From an uncultured Bacteroidales bacterium (GTDB taxonomy: Bacteria > Bacteroidota > Bacteroidia > Bacteroidales > UBA11471), in contig CANQAM010000019.1 of NCBI GenBank assembly GCA_947589325.1, positions 1-44,778 on the forward strand: a DNA stretch of 44,778 nucleotides, in the 5' to 3' direction. Positions 33,542-42,446 of the stretch are shown here, piece after piece. The notes beneath the pieces were generated by a model. That model saw only the letters and a program-made list of their open reading frames with translations. It was not told where the DNA came from and did not search any database. A program made the translations under genes and the position numbers. Every line of letters begins with the position of its first letter. Positions within the stretch are counted from its first letter, which is position 1.

Positions 33542-34912
33542 TTAGCCTTTTCTTTTTACATCTATCACTTCTCCGGTCATTTTCGACAGCAACGTATTGA
33601 CCGATGCCACAGCGACGGTTTTGGGGTCTAATAGCGTGTTTTCCGGCTCGTTGCCGAAATTTTTTATCCGCATGGGCGTTTTGGTGCGTTCGGGGTTGAT
33701 GCAGTTGATGCGTATGCCGGCGTCGAACCACTCTTCGCTCAATGCCTGTACGAAATTGACGATGGCGGCTTTTGCCGAAGAATACAGACTGTACAGCGAA
33801 CGTCCCCGCGTATAAGAGCTGCTTGTGTAAAACAGCAGGGCACCATGGCTCTCTTTCAGGTAGCGATAGGCTTCCTTAGCAACGATTACGCACCCCAAAT
33901 AATTGGTGTCGATGCTTCGTTTCACGGTTTTGTAGTCCATATCGTTGAGGGGCTGTCTGTCCAATATGCCGGCGGTATTGACAACGTAGTCGATGCGACC
34001 TGTTCGGGCATATACGTCGGCTAATGCTTTTTGCACTGTATCCTTATCGGAAACATCGACTCCCGACGAGCGGCTGAATGAGTAAGGCGATACACCGTAT
34101 CGGCGACACAATTCGCATACCTCTTTTCCGATGCCATAGCTTCCGCCGAAAACCACGATGACTTTTCCTTTCATCTGTTCTTCCGTTATTTCCGGAGCGA
34201 CGTTGCTGTAATCGGGAATGCTTCGCAGTTGGAACAACTTATCCAGCAAGAAAATATCTTCTTTGTAGGTAAGTTTCATATTGAACATTTCTCCCTGTAC
34301 TACATATACGGGTTCTTCGGGCAGGTATTTCAATACGACGCCGCAATCGTCGGTCGTTTGAAAATGCGGGTCGGTCAGCGCTTTTTCGTAAGCGGCTTTG
34401 ATGATCGAACGTTTGAATGCTTGCGGCGTTTGTCCGTTCCGCAACAGGGCGCGGGGCGGAATATGTACGATTTCGTTGCGTTCGTTTACCTGTATGATAG
34501 TATCGGTTGTGGGTACCGCCACGTCTACCGCATGATGATGCGACAGCGCTTCGATGCAGTCGCTGATGATGCGTTCATTGACCAACGGTCGCACGGAGTC
34601 GTGGAAAATAAGGTTCACGTCTTCGTCGTAGGCGTTGATGGCTGCCAAACTCGATTGATACCGTTCACTCCCGCCGATCAGGACTTTTTTCAATTTGGAA
34701 AAACGATTTTTTAATACGATTTCTTCCATATCGCGCACATAGTCGGCATGTACTACCACTGCGATTTCGTCGATTTGCCGATGCCGCTGGAATACGTCTA
34801 TCGTATGTTCTATCACTTTTTTGCCGGCGATTTTCAAGAATTGTTTGGGTAATGTTTCACCTAAACGCAAACCGATGCCTCCGGCTAAAATGACGGCTAT
34901 GTTTTTCTCCAT
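33542..34912 (-). CDS. Bifunctional CDP-ribitol synthase (cytidylyltransferase + ribulose-5-phosphate reductase)
   Basis: A 456-residue fusion matching the layout of Haemophilus influenzae Bcs1. Residues 1-235 are an IspD/TarI-like cytidylyltransferase: AVILAGGIGLRLGETLPKQF at the N-terminus, HDSVRPLV, TTDTIIQ, LLRNGQTPQAF near 158-168 and TTDDCGVVL. Residues about 245-456 are a short-chain dehydrogenase with GGSYGIG at 256-262, NTAG at 312-315, FYTSSSYTRG and YSSAK (Tyr377, Lys381). Together they would reduce ribulose-5-phosphate to ribitol-5-phosphate and activate it with CTP. Plain IspD in the isoprenoid pathway is less likely because of the reductase domain. The ATG at 34912 is preferred because it puts the CTP loop at the N-terminus. 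It lies 63 bases after gldN. Confidence 0.88.
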   Translation of the reverse strand: MEKNIAVILAGGIGLRLGETLPKQFLKIAGKKVIEHTIDVFQRHRQIDEIAVVVHADYVRDMEEIVLKNRFSKLKKVLIGGSERYQSSLAAINAYDEDVNLIFHDSVRPLVNERIISDCIEALSHHHAVDVAVPTTDTIIQVNERNEIVHIPPRALLRNGQTPQAFKRSIIKAAYEKALTDPHFQTTDDCGVVLKYLPEEPVYVVQGEMFNMKLTYKEDIFLLDKLFQLRSIPDYSNVAPEITEEQMKGKVIVVFGGSYGIGKEVCELCRRYGVSPYSFSRSSGVDVSDKDTVQKALADVYARTGRIDYVVNTAGILDRQPLNDMDYKTVKRSIDTNYLGCVIVAKEAYRYLKESHGALLFYTSSSYTRGRSLYSLYSSAKAAIVNFVQALSEEWFDAGIRINCINPERTKTPMRIKNFGNEPENTLLDPKTVAVASVNTLLSKMTGEVIDVKRKG

Positions 34913-34975
34913 TTCACTTGTTTTGTGCAAAAATAGCAATTCTCCCGCGAAGAATTTGTTACTTCGCAGGAAAAT

Positions 34976-36100
34976 TTAGTGCGTGCGGCGCACCGAGTGT
35001 ACAGGCGCACTGCCGCCGCTGCTTCTGCCCGAAGAGGCTTTCGGCGTTTTCGTCTTGGCGGGTTTGCTCTTGGGGGCAGCCGGTTGCGAGCTGCCGCGCG
35101 ACGAGCGTACCGACGACGATTTTTCTTTTGCCTGTTCTGCGGTAGGTGCAGCTTCCGTTTCTGTTTCCGACTTGGCGGCTCTTGCCTGTTGCTTCGTCTG
35201 TTTCGGTTGGTTATCGGGGTTGCTTACCCACAGCGATTTGTCGAACTGCCGCAGCTCTTGTTCTATGGCGTTGCGGGCGCTGTCCTGCGCTTCGGGGGTA
35301 GGATAGAGCTGCATGAGCGACATATTTTGCAGATTCTGCGTCTTGTATATTTCGCCGTCGAACATACGCAGCGTGAAAAAGTCGTCGTAGGTATAGGTGC
35401 GGGCGTTGTTGAAATCGTTGCTCATGATGTACTGCTGCGCAAGGAACGGACGCACATCGTCGTATTTCACCCAGAACATCGGGTAACGCACGGCTTCGCC
35501 TCCGAAGTCGCCCACACGGTGCAGCACGGGGCAGATGGCTTCGATGACGGGACGGCAGGTCGATGCCTGCGGGTCGAATATCCAGTTCTCTTTCACGTAA
35601 TACGAAAGCACTTCGTTGCAAGGCACGTCGCTCTCTTCGATAATATAAGTGTTGCGGCGGGCGGTGCGACCCTCTTTCACTTCGTAGAGTATGTGGAAGC
35701 GGTCTAACATATCCTCCGTTTTCACTTCGTATTCTTCGTTGAAAATCTCGCGACCGTCGAGATATTCATACACCTTTATCTGATTCGACGCCACTAATTC
35801 AAGCAAGATGCGGAACAGGTTTTTCTGCCCGTCGATGATTTCTTCGGGAAAATAGAGCGGCAGATTTTTCTTCTTTTGCAAATCGAGCTGCCGGTATATA
35901 CCCCGCGTCCACGGCGCATTTTCGCCGGCGTCGGCGTGATTCCCGTATTGGGTTTGGGCGCGTACCGTAAGCCCCGTATTGTCGGTTTTTCGGGCATTCT
36001 CCGTGCTGCTGCGCCGCACGACCGTGTTTTGCGCTTCGCCGGTCGGCATCAAAGCGCATAGACCGAGTATAACGAATAGGTGTTTTACCGTGATTTTCAT
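34976..36100 (-). CDS. gldN: Type IX secretion system ring protein GldN/PorN
   Basis: Periplasmic T9SS component that forms a ring complex with GldK/PorK under the outer membrane. The 374-residue protein has a signal peptide (ends about PTGEAQ) and the GldN core at about 60-290: WTRGIYRQLDLQKKKNLPLYF, LFRILLELVASNQIKVYEYL, YYVKENWIFDPQAS and EAICPVLHR, then MFWVKYDDVRPFL. The last 75 residues are low-complexity, rich in Ala, Lys, Ser, Arg and Glu (SSSVRSSRGSSQPAAPKSKP), beyond the folded core. It is the last T9SS gene of the operon, 27 bases after gldM. Confidence 0.96.
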   Translation of the reverse strand: MKITVKHLFVILGLCALMPTGEAQNTVVRRSSTENARKTDNTGLTVRAQTQYGNHADAGENAPWTRGIYRQLDLQKKKNLPLYFPEEIIDGQKNLFRILLELVASNQIKVYEYLDGREIFNEEYEVKTEDMLDRFHILYEVKEGRTARRNTYIIEESDVPCNEVLSYYVKENWIFDPQASTCRPVIEAICPVLHRVGDFGGEAVRYPMFWVKYDDVRPFLAQQYIMSNDFNNARTYTYDDFFTLRMFDGEIYKTQNLQNMSLMQLYPTPEAQDSARNAIEQELRQFDKSLWVSNPDNQPKQTKQQARAAKSETETEAAPTAEQAKEKSSSVRSSRGSSQPAAPKSKPAKTKTPKASSGRSSGGSAPVHSVRRTH

Positions 36101-36127
36101 AATCGTCTATATCATTTGCATTTACAA

Positions 36128-37693
36128 TCAATTTACAATGATCTCTATGGGCGAGAGGTCGCGCTCGATGCCGTCGGGTCCGATGGCTTTCACCCGCGAT
36201 ATGTAGAAACGTTTTCCGCGCGAGAGGCGGCGGAAACTGTCTTTCTGCCGCTGCGAGAATTTGCTGCCGTCGGAAACTTCGGGAATGGCATTGCCCATCG
36301 AGTCGAAGAATACCGTTTCAAAGCTCAACACTTTGTATTCGACATTCAACAGGTCGTCGTCGATAGCCGCCTCGATGCCGGGTGCTGCCAGCAGCCGCGT
36401 TTTGGGGAACGGGCGTCCGCCTTTGTAGCGCTGCTCGTTGCCTTTCTCGTCTTTGTAGGCGATGTAGGGCATGGGGTCGGGAAGCTGCCGTACACGGAAC
36501 GTCGAACTGTTCACCACCTGATTCCGTCCGTTGATGATAGCCGAAACGGTAATGGTAACGTCTTCGCCCACCTTGGCGGGACGCACTTTCCAAATGGCGC
36601 CCGAGCGCGTGAGGCTGCCGCCCTTTATCGTCGCCGACACTTCGTGGCTGGGAATGCCCGGCACGGAGATGCTCAGCGGGTTGTCGATGCCGGCATACAG
36701 CACGTTCATCATCGTCGCCGACACCGTAGCCATCGGCTCGATGACCGAGTAGGTGGTGCTGAACGGGTGGCGCGTTGCCGACCCGTCGCCGTGCGGCACT
36801 TCGAGATAACCGTCGAGGTTGTACACGCCGGCGCGGGTGCACAGTACCTCGTACAGCCCGTCTTTGCGGTCGGTGATTCTTTCGTCGCCGATGTTGATGA
36901 CGGGCGCCATGGTGGTGTCTATGGCAGCCAGCACGATGTGTGCGGAATACTTGCTGCCGCGTATGACGCTGCGCGATTCCGGTATGACGTAAGCGTTCAG
37001 TTGGTTTACGCGCACATCGTCTTTGTCGATGTTGGTGAGCAGCGTGTGCAGTATTTCGCCTTCGGCAGAGCGCAGGTCGCTCTGTATTTTTGTCAGCAGG
37101 GTAATGGCGGCGATGACGGGCATATTCTCGAAATTCGCCTCCTCCCATGTCTCTTTCTCTACAACGGCGCTTTTATGGGTGCGCGGGTAGAGGTATTCGT
37201 TGATGAGGCGGCGTTTCACGCTGTCGGTTATCATTTCGTCCACCATTTCGCTGTACGACACGAGCGCTTCGCGCAGCTTGCGCCCTTCGCGCGTCGTGGG
37301 CGAGAGCATGATATACGATGCCGCTTCGAGGTCGTCCTGCCGCTCGATATTGTTTACATCGCCGTTTTTGCCGTCGGCTTCGCGCACGATGCGCAGTTTC
37401 AGGTCGGCGATGTAGTTGTAGAGCGAATCGGTGCGTCCGTGCACTTCGGTCGCTTTCCGATACCACTCGCCCGATTTTTCGGGGTTGTTTCTGTTATAGG
37501 TCGTCAATTCGTCGTACAGGCTCGCATTCTGCACCGCCACGTTTTCGGTCGTGCGCACCAAACCCTCCTCAACCTGCCGAAATCCGTTCAGTACGTCCGA
37601 CGATACGTTGAGTGCCAACATGGCGGTCAGGACGATATACATCAAGTTTATCATCTTCTGACGGGGCGACAAATTGGAATTGTGTGATGCCAT
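36128..37693 (-). CDS. gldM: Type IX secretion system motor protein GldM/PorM
   Basis: Inner-membrane protein with a long periplasmic shaft that, with GldL, forms the proton-driven T9SS motor. The 521-residue protein has one N-terminal membrane helix after SPRQKMINLMYIVLTAMLAL (about 10-30), a helical region (about 40-220) and then successive Ig-like periplasmic domains. The sequence ends LSPIEIIVN. The family N-terminus NLSPRQKMINLMYIV is well conserved. It lies 18 bases after gldL. Confidence 0.97.
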   Translation of the reverse strand: MASHNSNLSPRQKMINLMYIVLTAMLALNVSSDVLNGFRQVEEGLVRTTENVAVQNASLYDELTTYNRNNPEKSGEWYRKATEVHGRTDSLYNYIADLKLRIVREADGKNGDVNNIERQDDLEAASYIMLSPTTREGRKLREALVSYSEMVDEMITDSVKRRLINEYLYPRTHKSAVVEKETWEEANFENMPVIAAITLLTKIQSDLRSAEGEILHTLLTNIDKDDVRVNQLNAYVIPESRSVIRGSKYSAHIVLAAIDTTMAPVINIGDERITDRKDGLYEVLCTRAGVYNLDGYLEVPHGDGSATRHPFSTTYSVIEPMATVSATMMNVLYAGIDNPLSISVPGIPSHEVSATIKGGSLTRSGAIWKVRPAKVGEDVTITVSAIINGRNQVVNSSTFRVRQLPDPMPYIAYKDEKGNEQRYKGGRPFPKTRLLAAPGIEAAIDDDLLNVEYKVLSFETVFFDSMGNAIPEVSDGSKFSQRQKDSFRRLSRGKRFYISRVKAIGPDGIERDLSPIEIIVN

Positions 37694-37711
37694 GTTCGTG
37701 TAAAATCAGGT

Positions 37712-38701
37712 TTATGCGTTTTCTCCGGCAGATTCGGCGGGTGCGACGGGGTTTTCCGGCTGCACCGGACGGGTCGGCTGCGGCGTGTACATATTCACCG
37801 TCATGGCGGTGAGCATGTTGCGGTATACCGAATTGAGCTGTGCCATGTATTGCGTCATCTTTTCCACTTCGGCGCAGTAGCGCGAGCTGTCCTGCATCGA
37901 ACCTTCGTACATTTCGCGAATATTGCGCAGACCGGCGTTTACGCGGTCGATGTTGTCGAGCTGCGAACTGATGCTCTTCAACTGTATTTCGTAAATCGTG
38001 TTCAGACCCGAAATGTTGCGGTTGAGCGCCTCCATCTGGGTGATGTAGCCCTGCGTGTTGTTGCCTATGCCGTCGCTGTTGTCGGTGATGCTGCGGTAGG
38101 AGCGGAGCAGCGTGTCCGACACTTCGGTAAGCGATTGCGTGGCTTGGCGGAACTGCGTCATCTGTTCCGTGATGGCTGCCATTTGGTTGAGGTAGTTTTG
38201 AGTCGCTTCCGTCAGCTCCGCCATGTGGGAAATCTGTTCGGCTGCCGCCGACAGCTTTTGAATACTCTCGGAGAGGTTGCGCGTGTCTTCCTCGCTCACG
38301 TCGATGTTCGACGGTATGCCGGCTATGTGGCGCGCATCGGCACCCGAAACGGTAACGCCGCCTGCGGCGCCCGATGCCATGCCGTTGATGACGACTCCGC
38401 CGCCACCGCCGTTAAATTCAGGACGGTCGTCGGGATTGTTCGTGTCAAGCACGGGGAATACTTCTTCCCAGTGATACTCTTTGGAGGGACGGTCGAATGC
38501 CGTAAGTACGAACATCAGCACCTCCACGCCCATACCTATCGAGAGCATGAGATTGCCGCCCGGCAGGTGCAGGATTTTGAACAGCGCACCCCATATCACG
38601 ATAGCGGCGCCGATACTGTATGCAAAATTGAAAAAACGTTTTCCGGAATCACCCGACAAAAACTTTTCAATACGGTTTTTATATCTCTTGTATTTTCCCA
38701 T
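37712..38701 (-). CDS. gldL: Type IX secretion system motor protein GldL/PorL
   Basis: Cytoplasmic-membrane rotor/stator subunit of the T9SS motor. The 329-residue protein has two helices: FFNFAYSIGAAIVIWGALFKILHL (about 23-46) and NLMLSIGMGVEVLMFVLTAF (about 50-69). Lys42 and Glu60 stand where the Lys and Glu shown to matter for energy conversion in Flavobacterium GldL are found. A glycine-rich linker (about 97-118) is followed by long helical, coiled-coil-like cytoplasmic segments (about 135-300) and a Pro-rich end. Confidence 0.97.
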   Translation of the reverse strand: MGKYKRYKNRIEKFLSGDSGKRFFNFAYSIGAAIVIWGALFKILHLPGGNLMLSIGMGVEVLMFVLTAFDRPSKEYHWEEVFPVLDTNNPDDRPEFNGGGGGVVINGMASGAAGGVTVSGADARHIAGIPSNIDVSEEDTRNLSESIQKLSAAAEQISHMAELTEATQNYLNQMAAITEQMTQFRQATQSLTEVSDTLLRSYRSITDNSDGIGNNTQGYITQMEALNRNISGLNTIYEIQLKSISSQLDNIDRVNAGLRNIREMYEGSMQDSSRYCAEVEKMTQYMAQLNSVYRNMLTAMTVNMYTPQPTRPVQPENPVAPAESAGENA

Positions 38702-38728
38702 GACGGTAAAATATTAACAGGTTCTCAA

Positions 38729-40147
38729 TCAGTTTTTACGCCCTTTGGCAAAGCCCACTTGGGTGCGCACGCAGCGGAATCCGATGTACGACCGCTGTTC
38801 GTTTTGGTATTCCCACATGCGCATATCCGAACGCACGAAATTCGATACGTCTTTCCACGAGCCGCCACGCACGATTTTGCGTTTCATGCGGTAGGGGTCT
38901 TCCTTGGCGGCGTTGTAGCGGAAATCGGGATTCATGTCGCCCGTGTATTGATCGACGGCTTCGGTGTAGGCGGTCGAAGTCCATTCCGACACATTGCCGG
39001 CCATATCGTACAAACCGAATTCATTGGGCGGATAGGTGCCTACCCGCGATGAAATCAGGTTGCCGTCTTTTACATAGTTGCCTTTCAGCGGTTTGAAGTT
39101 GGCATAGAAACAGCCCTTGTCTGCCATGGTATCGTCGCCGTCCCACGGATAGCTGCTCTCGTTTTTACCGGCGCGGGCGGCATATTCCCATTCGGCTTCG
39201 GTGGGCAGACGGTAAGGCTCGATGAAGCGGTTTCCTGCCGATGCGCGCAAGAGGTTCGTGCGCCATGTGCAGAAAGCATTTGCCTGTTCCCACGATACTC
39301 CTACCACCGGATAATCGTTATATCCCGGGTGTGCGAAGTACATACGCATATACGGTTCGTTATAGGAGTTGTCGAAGTCGTTGATCCACGCCGTCGTGTC
39401 GGGATAAATGTTGATGATATACGTGTTGAGGAAGTCGTATTCGCTTTGGAGCGGGCGAATGATTGTTTGCGAAACGATGCGTCCGTCGTCATCGATGAAT
39501 GCCGTGTCTTTGGAGATAAGCACCTCTTCATTGCTCGGCGCGATGTCCGTATTCAATACCCGACGGGAGGGGTCGAGCCGGTTCCGGCGTTTGGCCGCTT
39601 CGGTGTGGTTATAGACATCGAAACGATAATTCAGTTGCCCGACGTCGAGCGATTTGGCTCCCGTAATCGGGTCGGTGCGATAGAGGCTCTCTATGGCGCG
39701 CGCTTCGTCTTCGCTCGGATTTTTCCAAGGAATGGCTTTCGCCCAGTTCAGGTGCGGCGTGACGGGATTGCCTTCGCGGTCTTCTTCTATCTTGAAGGCT
39801 TCGTTTCCGCCGAAAGCAGGGTCGGCAAGCCGTTCGCGAATGATGGAGTCGCGCACCCAGTTTACGAATTGTTTATATTCGGAATTGGTGATTTCCGTAT
39901 CGTCCATCCAAAAAGCGTCCACCGAAATGCTGCGGGCATTCGAGGGCGTGCCCCACAGCGAGTCGCTCTCGGCACGGCCCATTTCAAAAGACCCCCTCTT
40001 TATCAATACCATGCCGTAGGGCGTAGGTTCGCCCCAAGCCATACCGCCCACGCCGGTCAGTTCTCCGCCGTTGGAGCCCCCTGTCGAGGCGCAACCGCTT
40101 GCCAGTGCGGCGAGTGCGAGGAATGAAATATATTTTTTCATATACAT
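38729..40147 (-). CDS. gldK: Type IX secretion system lipoprotein GldK/PorK
   Basis: Outer-membrane-attached lipoprotein that builds the T9SS ring with GldN. The 472-residue protein has a signal peptide with lipobox ASGC (Cys about 19) followed by STGGS. The rest is a formylglycine-generating-enzyme-like (FGE-sulfatase) fold: MVLIKRGSFEMG, FWMDDTEITNSEYKQFVNWV, PVVGVSWEQANAFCTWR, RLPTEAEWEYAARAG, FGLYDMAGNVSEWTS and GGSWKDVSNF..GFRCVRT. Catalytic use is not expected in this branch. The start may be 40147 or 40141 (MKKYIS); both are within ten bases of the porP stop. Confidence 0.96.
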   Translation of the reverse strand: MYMKKYISFLALAALASGCASTGGSNGGELTGVGGMAWGEPTPYGMVLIKRGSFEMGRAESDSLWGTPSNARSISVDAFWMDDTEITNSEYKQFVNWVRDSIIRERLADPAFGGNEAFKIEEDREGNPVTPHLNWAKAIPWKNPSEDEARAIESLYRTDPITGAKSLDVGQLNYRFDVYNHTEAAKRRNRLDPSRRVLNTDIAPSNEEVLISKDTAFIDDDGRIVSQTIIRPLQSEYDFLNTYIINIYPDTTAWINDFDNSYNEPYMRMYFAHPGYNDYPVVGVSWEQANAFCTWRTNLLRASAGNRFIEPYRLPTEAEWEYAARAGKNESSYPWDGDDTMADKGCFYANFKPLKGNYVKDGNLISSRVGTYPPNEFGLYDMAGNVSEWTSTAYTEAVDQYTGDMNPDFRYNAAKEDPYRMKRKIVRGGSWKDVSNFVRSDMRMWEYQNEQRSYIGFRCVRTQVGFAKGRKN

Positions 40148-40150
40148 GAA

Positions 40151-41101
40151 TTATAATATTCTGATACTTTTGTGTTTGTTCTTTTTGCCTTTCGACATAT
40201 TGAGTTTCATGCTGTATCCCAAGAATATTTCATGGCTGCCGCTCGATGCTTTTTGTATGGCAGATGTGGAATAATCGTAAGAATATCCCAGCAGGAAATT
40301 TTTATATTCGGCTCCGGCCATGATGATGACAGCTTCTTTCCAGCGATACCCCAAACCGCCCCAAATGAAATTGTTATATTTCAGTCTCAGAGAGAGTTCG
40401 GCTTGCAACATTTGAAAAGTTGTTTTCAGCATCATTGCCGGTTGCAATTCATATAACGGGTTTTTCAGGGGAATATTGCCTCCGGCAGTAAAATAAAATA
40501 TGCGGGCGATGCTCCCTTCGTATGTATCGTCGAACGAAATGGTGGGTTGGGTGAGGTGCGTGGCCGATAATCCTGCATAGAAATATTTGTGTGTATAATA
40601 TACGCCGAATCCGATATCCAATGCCGACCCATTCACCTCTGTCGAAGGTATGGCGTCGTCGGTCGTCTGGTGGTAGTCGCTTTCGGGAATGAACACCTCC
40701 GTGCCATCGAACGTTTGGCTCAATACTCCCACTTGCAGGCCGAGACTCAACTGTCCGCCCCACAATCGCACTTTATAGGCATATTGTATGCCGAGCGACA
40801 TCGTTTTGAACAGACCGTAGCTGTCGTTGCCCAACAACACCCCTACGCCGTGTCGGCTTTTTGCTATGCGGAAAGGCATATCCGCCAAAATCAGAAACGA
40901 TTTGGGAGCACCCGGCATACCGACCCATTGCTGGCGTGTTGCGGCGCGGATATTCAGTTTGTCGTAGCTGCCCGCCGCTCCTGCGTTGTAGTAGGTGGGC
41001 ATCGCCCAATACTGGCTCAGTTGCGTGTCGTCCTGCGCCCGCGACGGCATCGCGCACGAAAGCACAAACAGCAAAAGCAGGTATCGAGTCGTTTTATACA
41101 T
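40151..41101 (-). CDS. porP: PorP/SprF family type IX secretion outer-membrane protein
   Basis: Outer-membrane beta-barrel of the T9SS, which links the ring or attachment complex to the outer membrane. The 316-residue protein has signal peptide MYKTTRYLLLLFVLSCAMPSRAQ and the family start DDTQLSQYWAMPTYYNAGAAG. Alternating strands follow, with ILADMPFRIAKSRHGVGVLL, LSLGLQVGVL, FYAGLSATHLTQP and FLLGYSYDYSTSAI, and a short basic C-terminus. The ATG at 41101 is preferred to an upstream one eight codons away because only it gives a clean signal peptide. It is the first gene of porP-gldK-gldL-gldM-gldN. Confidence 0.94.
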   Translation of the reverse strand: MYKTTRYLLLLFVLSCAMPSRAQDDTQLSQYWAMPTYYNAGAAGSYDKLNIRAATRQQWVGMPGAPKSFLILADMPFRIAKSRHGVGVLLGNDSYGLFKTMSLGIQYAYKVRLWGGQLSLGLQVGVLSQTFDGTEVFIPESDYHQTTDDAIPSTEVNGSALDIGFGVYYTHKYFYAGLSATHLTQPTISFDDTYEGSIARIFYFTAGGNIPLKNPLYELQPAMMLKTTFQMLQAELSLRLKYNNFIWGGLGYRWKEAVIIMAGAEYKNFLLGYSYDYSTSAIQKASSGSHEIFLGYSMKLNMSKGKKNKHKSIRIL

Positions 41102-41107
41102 ACGGCG

Positions 41108-41126
41108 TATGCGCGTATCGCGCATA
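41108..41126. promoter_or_regulatory. Palindrome just upstream of porP
   Basis: TATGCGCG-TAT-CGCGCATA, a perfect eight-base inverted repeat, six bases before the porP start codon. It could be a regulator-binding site or an mRNA hairpin that covers the start region. No TAnnTTTG promoter box was found in the short gap. Confidence 0.45.
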
Positions 41127-41194
41127 TTCTATAAACTCAAAAAGCCGTTATAAATTGTATTCCGCCCCGTTTTTTTCTGTCGAATGAAAAATAA

Positions 41195-41221
41195 AACGCC
41201 CGTCGGGTATCGGCGGGCGTT
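41195..41221 (-). terminator. Terminator of the choloylglycine-hydrolase-family gene
   Basis: AACGCCCG pairs with CGGGCGTT. On the minus strand TTTATTTTT follows. It stands 33 bases past the gene's stop and separates it from the T9SS operon. Confidence 0.87.
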
Positions 41222-41254
41222 GATGGTGGGATAGGAGATAAATGCGTTTGTACG

Positions 41255-42304
41255 TCAAGGCAGTCGGAACAGGTAACCGATAGGCTTGCTCGGTTTGAAA
41301 TACTTGTTGGCTTCGCCCGAATAGAGTTCGCCGTTCGACAGCGAGAGCTGCCGTACTCCTTGTTTGGTGTCGAATTTCAACGCTTTCAGGTTTACCCAAA
41401 AAGTATTCGGACTAAGGGTCGATTCAAAATAATAAACACGGTTTTTTTGGTCGGAGACCGAGCGCCACAGCGTCGAGGAAATTTCCGGCTGGTCGGGCGT
41501 GCTGATGCCCAACGGCACCGACACGTTGCGCATGACGCCGAACACGCCAGCGAGTGCCATACGGTCGTCTGCCGTGCGGGGCAGCACCCCGATGTAGAAT
41601 GCGGCGCGCGTGAAACGGTCGGACGAACGGTTGGTGCCGGGCAGCATTTTCAACCCGCCGATACTCTGCCAGTATTCGTTAATGGCAAGCTGTTTGGCAT
41701 AACTCGGCGCGTTGGTCATCACCTGATACTGTTTGCCCTCGTGTATCGAAATTTTGCCGTCGAGATACTCGATGATAGCACTGTTTCCCGTCGTGTCGGT
41801 GATAGCCATGTGCAGGGTCGATGCCGAACCGTTGGGCATGGCGGGAGCATCGATGCGGAAACGGTCTTGCTGCAACTCCGCTACCGCTTCGCTTACGCTT
41901 GCGAAATTGTCGAGCACGTATTGCGCCCAGATGCTGACGCCCATGACGGGACGGGTATCGCCCGGCAGGGAGTAGACCGTTTCGGGCAGGTAGAGCAGAT
42001 TTACCACGAGTCCCCGCTCGTTCATGCCTTCGCTCACGCCCATGTCGTAGCCTACCGCCACGATGCTGCCGTACTTCGACGTCCATCGCACGGTGCTTCC
42101 TCTGTCGTAGCCGGCATACGTTACGCCGCGCGGCAGCAGGTAGAGGTCGGTGGGTATGTTTTCCCGCCAGTCCATCGTCCTGCCTGTAATCACCAATCCG
42201 TTTTCGCCGATATACACGGCGCGGGTGCAGGCATCGCTCGGCGTGCCTGCCGCTCCCCATAAAGCGACCGCTGTCAGAGCGGCCGCGAACAATCCATGTT
42301 TCAT
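41255..42304 (-). CDS. Choloylglycine hydrolase / penicillin V acylase family protein (exported)
   Basis: Ntn-hydrolase of the linear-amide C-N hydrolase family (bile salt hydrolase, penicillin V acylase, acid-ceramidase-like). The 349-residue protein has a signal peptide (MKHGLFAAALTAVALWGAAG). The catalytic Cys26 in DACTRAVYIGENGLVITGRTMDW would become the N-terminal nucleophile after cleavage. Further conserved parts: GMNERGLVVNLLYL, HMAITDTTGNSAIIEYLDG, QVMTNAPSYAKQL and the Arg of FTRAAFYIGVLP. Whether it acts on bile salts, penicillin V or N-acyl lipids cannot be decided from sequence. It ends with a terminator and is probably a single transcription unit. Confidence 0.92.
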   Translation of the reverse strand: MKHGLFAAALTAVALWGAAGTPSDACTRAVYIGENGLVITGRTMDWRENIPTDLYLLPRGVTYAGYDRGSTVRWTSKYGSIVAVGYDMGVSEGMNERGLVVNLLYLPETVYSLPGDTRPVMGVSIWAQYVLDNFASVSEAVAELQQDRFRIDAPAMPNGSASTLHMAITDTTGNSAIIEYLDGKISIHEGKQYQVMTNAPSYAKQLAINEYWQSIGGLKMLPGTNRSSDRFTRAAFYIGVLPRTADDRMALAGVFGVMRNVSVPLGISTPDQPEISSTLWRSVSDQKNRVYYFESTLSPNTFWVNLKALKFDTKQGVRQLSLSNGELYSGEANKYFKPSKPIGYLFRLP

Positions 42305-42394
42305 CATAATCATTTTTATTAAACACACGCATAACGCCTTGCAGGTAAAAAAAGTTTTCGGCGACGGTCGGCACCGGTGGCGTTCTCAAAACAA

Positions 42395-42427
42395 AAAAGC
42401 CTGAATGTCTTTTGCATTCAGGCTTTT
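42395..42427 (-). terminator. Terminator of glutamine synthetase III
   Basis: AAAAGCCTGAATG pairs with CATTCAGGCTTTT around a seven-base loop; on the minus strand TTTTTTGTTTTG covers the end of the stem and what follows. It starts 20 bases after the glnN stop. Confidence 0.9.
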
Positions 42428-42446
42428 GAAAGATGAAAATCGACGG

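Noticed and set aside
33542-34912. Call as housekeeping IspD to complete the MEP pathway with ispG
   Set aside because: The C-terminal short-chain reductase with GGSYGIG and YxxxK, and the LicD neighbour, fit CDP-ribitol synthesis better.
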